Assembly: GCA_024707365.1 (NCBI GenBank)
Contig: JANPZV010000005.1
Location: 1,302,001-1,366,000 of the forward strand
Origin: Terricaulis sp.
GTDB lineage: Bacteria; Pseudomonadota; Alphaproteobacteria; Caulobacterales; Aquidulcibacteraceae
DNA length: 64,000 nucleotides
Reading direction: 5' to 3'
In this document: piece by piece, positions 58,713-64,000 of the stretch
Position numbering within the stretch: position 1 is the stretch's first letter
How the letters are laid out: every line of letters begins with the position of its first letter
Program-made: the position numbers and the translations under genes
Notes under the pieces: generated by a model
Databases searched by the model: none
What the model was told of the DNA's origin: nothing
The model's input: only the letters and a program-made list of their open reading frames with translations

Positions 58713-59961
58713 CGGGGGCCGCCGGCGCGCGCGAAGATGGCGGCGTCCAGAAGGCGTAAACGCAGCACACAAAAAGCAGCAGCGTCTGCGCTGAAAAAGC
58801 CACGACGATCACCTCGGTGAAGGATTTCACGAGCGTGATGAGGAAAAACGAAAACACGAATGAGGTCGCCACACTCGGCATTAGGATGAACTGCCGAATG
58901 GCCGCGCCGATACAGATCAGCAGCGTCACCACGAACACGCCCGAACCTATGATCCCAACATCGACGGCAAGCTGGCGGTAGGTGTGGTGAAAATTGAAGG
59001 TTCGCCCGTCGGCGACTCCAGCCCAGCGCAAAAGGCCTAGCGTTTCCGATGAATCGCTGAGCCAGATGGCCTGAAAGCCGTAGCCCAGCAGCGGCCGCTG
59101 CGCGATCAAGTCATCCGCGCGGTTCCAGAGATATGTGCGGCCCGTGAGGTTCTCAGGATCCTTATTCAGCACCTCGCGCATGAACTCGTGGATCATCGCG
59201 GTGATTTCATTGGTGGCGAACGCCAGCGGCGAGAGCAGCACCAGCACCCCGACAATGGTGATGGCGCGCGCGGCGGGGGTGAAGCGCTGCATGAAGCACA
59301 TCACTGTAAAAATGGCGACGATGGCAAAGGACAGCACCACAGCGGTGGCCGAGGCCGTGATCGCCACGATATAGGCGCCGATGAGAAGTCCCACCGCGCC
59401 CAGCGCGCGCGACCATGCCGGCAGCTTGGGCAAAAACAGCATCGCCGCAGCGGCGGAGATCAGCATGTTGGCGGCGAAAGCCATGGAGTTTTTCGAGCCT
59501 GTGAGCCCGATCAGCACGAGGCCGGTTTCTGCAACGCCCTGACGGCCGTCAAGAATTGAGGCCACGCAGAAAACCAGCATGCCCGCGAACATGGCGATGG
59601 CGAAGCGCGTCGGCGACAGCACGTGCGCCAGGAAAACCCCGAGCAGACATGTCAGCAGCACTTGAAAGCCGTAGCGCAGCGAAATGCCTGGCGCGTCCGA
59701 CCAGATGAAGGACGCGCACAATATCAGCGGCATCAGCAGCAGCGGCCACCACTTGATCAAGGTGCGCCCGAAGGTGACGTAACGCAGCACAATCAGCAGC
59801 GCGCCGCAGCCCATCCAGATCAGCACGGTGAGCGGGCCAACGCCAAACAGCCGCATCGGCAAAAACAAAATGATCAGCATCACCAGCAGATCGGGCAGGT
59901 ATTCCATCGCCGGATTAACCGCCGCGCGCGGGGCGGAGGCGCCTGTTCGGCTGCGATCCAT
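58687..59961 (-). CDS. O-antigen ligase/Wzy-like polymerase
   Basis: A 424-residue membrane protein with about 11 helices and one large periplasmic loop before the last three. The loop holds NLTGRTYLWNRADDLIAQRP then LLGYGFQAIWL, the Wzy_C/WaaL signature (R-x3-W and G-x-G blocks), and NFHHTYRQLAVDVGIIG with the conserved His. It either polymerises repeat units in the periplasm (Wzy) or ligates polymer. With Wzc- and Wza-like partners in the locus, the Wzy role is favoured. Confidence 0.87.
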   Translation of the reverse strand: MDRSRTGASAPRAAVNPAMEYLPDLLVMLIILFLPMRLFGVGPLTVLIWMGCGALLIVLRYVTFGRTLIKWWPLLLMPLILCASFIWSDAPGISLRYGFQVLLTCLLGVFLAHVLSPTRFAIAMFAGMLVFCVASILDGRQGVAETGLVLIGLTGSKNSMAFAANMLISAAAAMLFLPKLPAWSRALGAVGLLIGAYIVAITASATAVVLSFAIVAIFTVMCFMQRFTPAARAITIVGVLVLLSPLAFATNEITAMIHEFMREVLNKDPENLTGRTYLWNRADDLIAQRPLLGYGFQAIWLSDSSETLGLLRWAGVADGRTFNFHHTYRQLAVDVGIIGSGVFVVTLLICIGAAIRQFILMPSVATSFVFSFFLITLVKSFTEVIVVAFSAQTLLLFVCCVYAFWTPPSSRAPAAPARTQAPRY

Positions 59962-60129
59962 GCGGGGTGACGATCATCGGCGATTTACCATTCAGCGTGC
60001 CGCTTGGGCGCATTTCAGCCCGGCGCGGTGCTTGCTAGCAAGAGGCTTGCCTGCCGGTTTCGCGCGTGTACGTAACACGCGCCGGCAGGGCGGGGAAGCT
60101 GGCGGGCGGGCCGCTGGAAGGGGCGTAAC

Positions 60130-61444
60130 ATGAGCGGGGGCGCGGTTTTAGCAGGTGTTAAAGCGCAATGGCGCGATCCGCGCGGGCGGATTGTGCTCTG
60201 CGCCATCCTGCTGCTCGCGGCTTCGATTGTGCTGAATTACGCCATGTTGCGGCTGACGGAATGGTCGGTGCTCTGGCCAGCGCGCGGGTGGTTGCTGCAC
60301 GATGCGGAAGCGAGCGGCGATTCCTGGAGCGTGATGCAGCAGGCGCTGGATTGGATCCGCAGCCATCCCGATGGCGGGCTCTATGAGGCGATCTTCTTTG
60401 ATGGCGGCGCCAAGTTCCAATATTTGCCGACGAGCCTTCTGCCGATGGTGCTGCTTGAGGCGCTGGGGCTTGAGCCGAGCGCGGCGTTGCTGAACGGGAT
60501 CAATTGGGTTTTTATCGGCGTGACGGCGCTGGCGGTTGCGGCGCTGATGCATGTTCTGCTGGGCCGCGCCGGGCTTGGCGCGCGCGATGGAACGCGCATT
60601 GTGGCGGCGGCGCTCGCGGGGGCTGCGGTGCTCGTGTTTTACCCGGTGATGATGGCGTATCATCTTGGGCAATTGCAGGTGTGGATCAACATGCTGTTCG
60701 CGCTGGCGTGCCTTGCCTGGGCGGGCGAGCGGCGGGCGCTGGCGGGCGTGCTGATCGGGCTGATCTGTTTGATGAAGCCGCAATTTGGCTTGTTTGCGCT
60801 TTGGGGGCTGTTGCGCCGCGAGTGGCGCTTTCTCATCCCCTTGTGCGCGACGGGCGCGATCGGGCTGCTGATCTCGATCCTGCTGTTCGGCCTTTTCAAT
60901 CATCTGGAATATTTCGAGGTGCTTTCGTTCCTCTCGCGGCACGGGGAATCGTTTTGGGCCAATCAATCTTTGAACGGCTTGCTGCACCGGCTCGTCGGCA
61001 ATGGCGTCGCCGAATGGGAGGCGAACGCCTTCCCGCCCTTTAATCCGCTGGTTTATGGCGGCTCGATGATCGCCACTTTGGCGATCCTTGGGTTTGCGCT
61101 GGCGGCGCGGCGCAGGGCTGGCGCGCAAGCTTCGCTGATGGATTTCATGCTGGCCGCGCTTGCGTTCACCGCCGCCTCGCCGATCGCGTGGGAGCACCAT
61201 TATGGCGTGCTGGCGCCGATCTTCGCCGGGCTGTTTGCAGCAGTGCTGGCGATGTCGGAAGGCCGGGCGCGGCGCAATTGGCTGATCGGGCTTGGGCTTT
61301 GCTTTGTGTTCGCGGCCAATTGCTTTCGCCTTCACGCAAGCGTGGGCGGATGCGCCGCTCAATATCGTGCAATCGTATCTCTATTTCGCGGCGCTGGGCG
61401 TTTTGGTGATGCTGTGGCGGCTCGTGCGCCGCGCGCCCGCTTAG
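60130..61444 (+). CDS. GT87/DUF2029-type membrane mannosyltransferase-like protein (frameshift at 3' end)
   Basis: A 437-residue polytopic protein. The N-terminal helix is followed by a periplasmic loop with a GT-C-type acidic stretch and then many helices, with LICLMKPQFGLFALWGLLRR, the conserved KPQ motif of GT87 enzymes. The last 40 residues of the raw frame lose hydrophobicity after AANCF. Dropping one C at 61327 yields FTQAWADAPLNIVQSYLYFA and a final helix ALGVLVMLWRLVRRAPA, with the stop at 61442-61444. An AAGGGG site supports the ATG. It probably uses a polyprenyl-phosphate sugar donor. Confidence 0.82.
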
Positions 61445-61445
61445 A

Positions 61446-62186
61446 TTAAACGCTGACGCCGCCGTCCACCAAAATGGTTTGGCCGGTGATCATCCGCGCG
61501 CCATCGCCGAGCAGAAAGCGCACAAGGTGCGCGACATCGGCATCCTCGGCCAGCTTGCCGAGCGGGGTGCGGTTGACGATCTGCGCAAGCTGCGATGGCG
61601 TGAGCACTGAGGACATTTCCGTCAGTACATAGCCGGGCGCGACCGAATTCACGGTGATTCCGCGCCGGCCAAGCTCGCGCGCGAGCGAGCGGGTGAGCCC
61701 GTCCATGCCCGCTTTCGAGGCCGAATAGGCGGTCATGCCGTTATAGCCGCGGCTGCCGATGATGGAGGAGATGTTGATGATGCGCCCGCCCTTGTTGGCC
61801 CGCAGCATGTGTTCGGAGGCAGCGCGCGCCACCTGAATGGCGCCGAGCAGGTTCACTTGAATGATCTTCTCGGATTCGCGATTGGGGAAGGAGGCGAGGA
61901 TGCCGGTGCGGGCCACGCCCGCATTGTTGACCGCGCCCCAGAGCCCGTCTTCGCCGGCCCACGCAACGGCCGCATCGACAAAGGCGTCCACCTGATCGGC
62001 GTCGCCCACCTCGCACTGGCCCCAGAAGAAGCGCGCGCCGTAGTCAGGATGGGCGAGCAGCTTATCGATGTTTTCCGAGCGCGTGCGGCTGCAGGTGGAG
62101 ACGCGGTAGCCGTCTTCGAGCAGCGCTTCGATCATCGCGGCGCCAAGGCCGCGGCTCCCGCCGGTGACGATAACGTGGCGCGGCAT
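61446..62186 (-). CDS. FabG-like SDR reductase of the acyl-carrier cassette
   Basis: A 246-residue classical SDR: HVIVTGGSRGLGAAMIEAL (TGxxxGxG loop), VNNAGVARTGI, catalytic Ser in NISSIIGSRG, Tyr and Lys in TAYSASKAGM, and SVAPGYVLTEM. It closely follows 3-oxoacyl-ACP reductase patterns. It ends the run SGNH-like / ACP / ligase / SDR with a 3-bp gap after the ligase, so it likely acts on an acyl group carried by the ACP. An NDP-sugar role is a less likely alternative. Confidence 0.86.
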   Translation of the reverse strand: MPRHVIVTGGSRGLGAAMIEALLEDGYRVSTCSRTRSENIDKLLAHPDYGARFFWGQCEVGDADQVDAFVDAAVAWAGEDGLWGAVNNAGVARTGILASFPNRESEKIIQVNLLGAIQVARAASEHMLRANKGGRIINISSIIGSRGYNGMTAYSASKAGMDGLTRSLARELGRRGITVNSVAPGYVLTEMSSVLTPSQLAQIVNRTPLGKLAEDADVAHLVRFLLGDGARMITGQTILVDGGVSV

Positions 62187-62189
62187 TGC

Positions 62190-63485
62190 TTAGCCTTTCT
62201 TGCCTGAGGCGCGGACGGCGATGGCGTCAACCACCTTGAACACGCGCGGCGCTTGGTATGAGGCGAGCGCTTCGCGGCAGGCGGCGAGAATGGCGCTGCG
62301 CGTGGCGGCGGGATCGAGGCTGGGCTCAATCACCACCTCGGCGGCGACGAGGAAACCTGAGATCGGGTTTGGCTGGCCAAACACGCGCGCTTCCAGCACG
62401 CCGGGCTGTTGCAGCAGAAATTGCTCGATCGCCAGCGGATAGACCTTGGAGCCGCCGACATTGATGGTGGAGTCATCACGGCCGACGATGTAAGCGCGTT
62501 CGCCGCGGATTTCGACGCGATCGGCGGTGGCGAGCCAGCCGTCATCCTGGATCGGCTGCGGCGTATCGGAAACGTAATTGCGCATCGCGTTCGGCGTGCG
62601 GATGTGCAGGAAGCCATCGCGCACGCGCAGCTCCGCGCCTTGATGGGCGCTCTCGAGCCAGGCGGCGGGAAAGCCCTCAAGCCCATCGTGCACGGAGAAC
62701 ACCACGCCCGCTTCGGTGGAGGCGTAGATGTGGGTGACGCGCGCATCGGGGAAGGCTTTGCGCACGCGATCGAGCGTGGATTGATCCGCCGCTTCCCCGC
62801 CAAGCGTGATCTGGCGCAGCGCAAGATCGCCGGGGCGCATCGTCATCAGGAAGGAGCGCCAGAAGGTTGGCGTGGCGCTGATCTGGGTGACGCCGCCGGT
62901 GCGCGCCGCTTCGAGGAAGCCTGACGGGGTGCGCTCGTTCGGCGTGACGATGACGCCGCCGGTGATGGCGGCGGTGAGCTGCACCTGCAGGCCGGCAAAG
63001 CCTGTGGGCTGGTAGGTGAGCAGCCATTTGGCGCCGGGGCTGGCTTTGCTGGCGCCGGCTTGGGCGCGGCTGAGCAGGGCGCCCAGGCTATGGGCGGCGA
63101 TCTTGGGCGCGCCGGTGGTGCCGGAGGTCATCATAAAGATGCGCCCGGCGGGCGGCTGGCCCTCGGTGCTGATCGCTGTCAGCGCATCGGCTTCGCCGAC
63201 GATCAATTGAATGGCGAATTGCTGTTTGATCGACTCGATCTCTGCTTCGGGCAGATTGGTGTGGGCGATGAAGAGATCAGCGCCGGCGCGGGCGGCGCCA
63301 TCGATCGCGCGCAGGATGTGCAGCGGATCATCGCTCAGCACCATGAGGCGGCTGACGCCTTCGGCCGTGATCAGCGCCGCAAGCGCCGCCCCACGCTCAG
63401 CCAGCGCGCCGCGCGTGATCTGCCGATCCAGATAGGCGATGAGCGGGGCGGTTTCGCTGCTCGCGATGCCGAAGGCGCCGGCCAT
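62190..63485 (-). CDS. AMP-dependent acyl ligase (ANL superfamily), short form
   Basis: A 431-residue adenylating enzyme, about 80-100 residues shorter than typical acyl-CoA ligases at the N-terminus. Core motifs: MMTSGTTGAPK (phosphate loop), QPTGFAGLQVQ, IYASTEAGVVFS (A5), GWLATADRVEIRGERAYIVG (A7-A8), DSTINVGGSKVYP and a terminal VRASGKKG with the catalytic A10 Lys. It lies 3 bp from the ACP gene and probably charges the ACP with an acyl or aminoacyl group, in the way DltA charges DltC. The substrate cannot be read. Confidence 0.87.
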   Translation of the reverse strand: MAGAFGIASSETAPLIAYLDRQITRGALAERGAALAALITAEGVSRLMVLSDDPLHILRAIDGAARAGADLFIAHTNLPEAEIESIKQQFAIQLIVGEADALTAISTEGQPPAGRIFMMTSGTTGAPKIAAHSLGALLSRAQAGASKASPGAKWLLTYQPTGFAGLQVQLTAAITGGVIVTPNERTPSGFLEAARTGGVTQISATPTFWRSFLMTMRPGDLALRQITLGGEAADQSTLDRVRKAFPDARVTHIYASTEAGVVFSVHDGLEGFPAAWLESAHQGAELRVRDGFLHIRTPNAMRNYVSDTPQPIQDDGWLATADRVEIRGERAYIVGRDDSTINVGGSKVYPLAIEQFLLQQPGVLEARVFGQPNPISGFLVAAEVVIEPSLDPAATRSAILAACREALASYQAPRVFKVVDAIAVRASGKKG

Positions 63486-63488
63486 GGC

Positions 63489-63734
63489 TTATTTCGCGTA
63501 GAGCTTGGCGAGTTCGCCCGCGGTGCGGAATTCGATGAAGCCTTCGGCGAACGGATCGTGGCCGATCACATCCTCAAGCTCACGCACCAGCATGGCGAGA
63601 TCGAGCGAGTCGATTTTGAGTTCGCCGCCGAGCAATTCGGTGTCGGGCGTGATCGCCGGGGCGGGCAGGCCTTTATCGTCGAGGATGCGGGTGACGATGG
63701 CGGTGATGTGGGTGAGGGTTTCAGCTTCGGTCAT
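63489..63734 (-). CDS. Acyl carrier protein
   Basis: An 81-residue four-helix carrier with the phosphopantetheine Ser43 in LKIDSLDLAML. ITPDTELLGGEL before it and ELEDVIGHDPFAE after it complete the fold. The sequence is more like the dedicated carriers of surface-polymer acylation (DltC-like) than like housekeeping AcpP, whose motif is usually GADSLDTVE. It overlaps the upstream partial gene by 4 nt and precedes the ligase by 3 bp. Confidence 0.88.
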   Translation of the reverse strand: MTEAETLTHITAIVTRILDDKGLPAPAITPDTELLGGELKIDSLDLAMLVRELEDVIGHDPFAEGFIEFRTAGELAKLYAK

Positions 63735-64000
63735 GGGGAGGAACTTTCTTGCGTGGGGGAGCAGGCGCCGCCAGGCGATGCGTTGACGATATCATCGGCC
63801 AGCATGCGCGAGCGGATTGCGCGCCCCTCCCGGTCCAAATGGTAAACCGTGTCAAAGTGCATGGATGCGTCAAACACGTAGTCCGAGGGCGGCCTCGGCA
63901 CGATGAAGGCGGGGTTGGCCCGGAATTGGGCGTCCCAGCTCTCTATAGCGGCTCTATGTTTTTCGTAAAACGCGCGTTCGGCTGCGGAGTAGGAGATCAG
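63731..64000 (-). CDS. C-terminal part of a possible SGNH/DltD-like protein, cut by window edge
   Basis: The last 89 codons of a gene entering from the right edge, stopping at 63731-63733 inside the ACP start (ATGA overlap). The segment includes a hydrophilic helix (SAAERAFYEKHRAAIESWDA) and then FDASMHFDTVYHLDREGRAI. The Asp-x3-His-Leu...EGR block resembles the C-terminal catalytic Asp/His region of SGNH hydrolases found with polysaccharide acylation systems. Only a fragment is visible, so the family is a suggestion. The overlap makes it a sure operon partner of the ACP. Confidence 0.5.
   Translation of the reverse strand: MISYSAAERAFYEKHRAAIESWDAQFRANPAFIVPRPPSDYVFDASMHFDTVYHLDREGRAIRSRMLADDIVNASPGGACSPTQESSSP

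Overview
The window is GC-rich, gene-dense chromosomal DNA from an alphaproteobacterium. A member of Caulobacterales (Hyphomonadaceae-like) is my best guess, based on TonB-receptor and Kdo/LPS genes, the ydbH-ynbE-ydbL operon, and a Wzx/Wzy-type exopolysaccharide locus resembling holdfast-type loci. No alignment was run, so the taxon is an inference. I see no tRNA, rRNA, CRISPR array, transposase, phage gene or plasmid gene.

Left third (1-23.5 kb): a truncated beta-class GST and a WG-repeat secreted protein. Then a sugar-phosphate block (pgi, ugd, phosphogluco/mannomutase) that would feed UDP-glucuronate and hexose-1-phosphates to surface polysaccharide. Next come a TonB receptor, gpmA with a RibD-type deaminase, and a tightly overlapped kdsA-glycosyltransferase-asnB operon divergent from kdsD (Kdo supply plus probable glycan amidation). 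These are followed by a LysR/SDR divergent pair with a clear inverted repeat, an exported M20 amidohydrolase, a cold-shock gene, a GST-like protein, a lipoprotein subtilase, a DUF3108 protein and an iron-type alcohol dehydrogenase.

Middle (23.5-39.7 kb): a fused two-ATPase peptide ABC protein, threonine dehydratase, a trypsin-like protease with three cysteine-rich repeats, GST, an FKBP lipoprotein, argE, cysQ and nadE. The envelope-lipid operon ydbH-ynbE-ydbL follows, then an M23 peptidase and a hotdog thioesterase.

Right part (39.7-64 kb): an exopolysaccharide locus. It has an initiating sugar transferase plus a degenerate copy, a Wza-like export lipoprotein, a Wzc-type tyrosine autokinase plus a Walker-A-defective paralog, and an O-antigen-ligase/Wzy-like protein. 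It also holds five glycosyltransferases, an outer-membrane barrel, and two duplicated membrane-anchored PQQ-type sugar dehydrogenase/cytochrome c fusions. The right edge is an SDR / AMP-ligase / acyl-carrier-protein / SGNH-like cassette reminiscent of Dlt systems. An Hsp70-like ATPase with a GrpE-like partner sits inside the locus.

Fourteen genes carry indels that break the frame (20 in total, 18 net +1 and two net -1), mostly in homopolymers or GC repeats. Core genes such as pgi, ugd, gpmA, kdsD and nadE are among them. The corrected lengths all return to multiples of three, and the two dehydrogenase paralogs become exactly equal in length. I therefore read these as uncorrected sequencing errors, not gene decay, and annotate the genes over their full spans.
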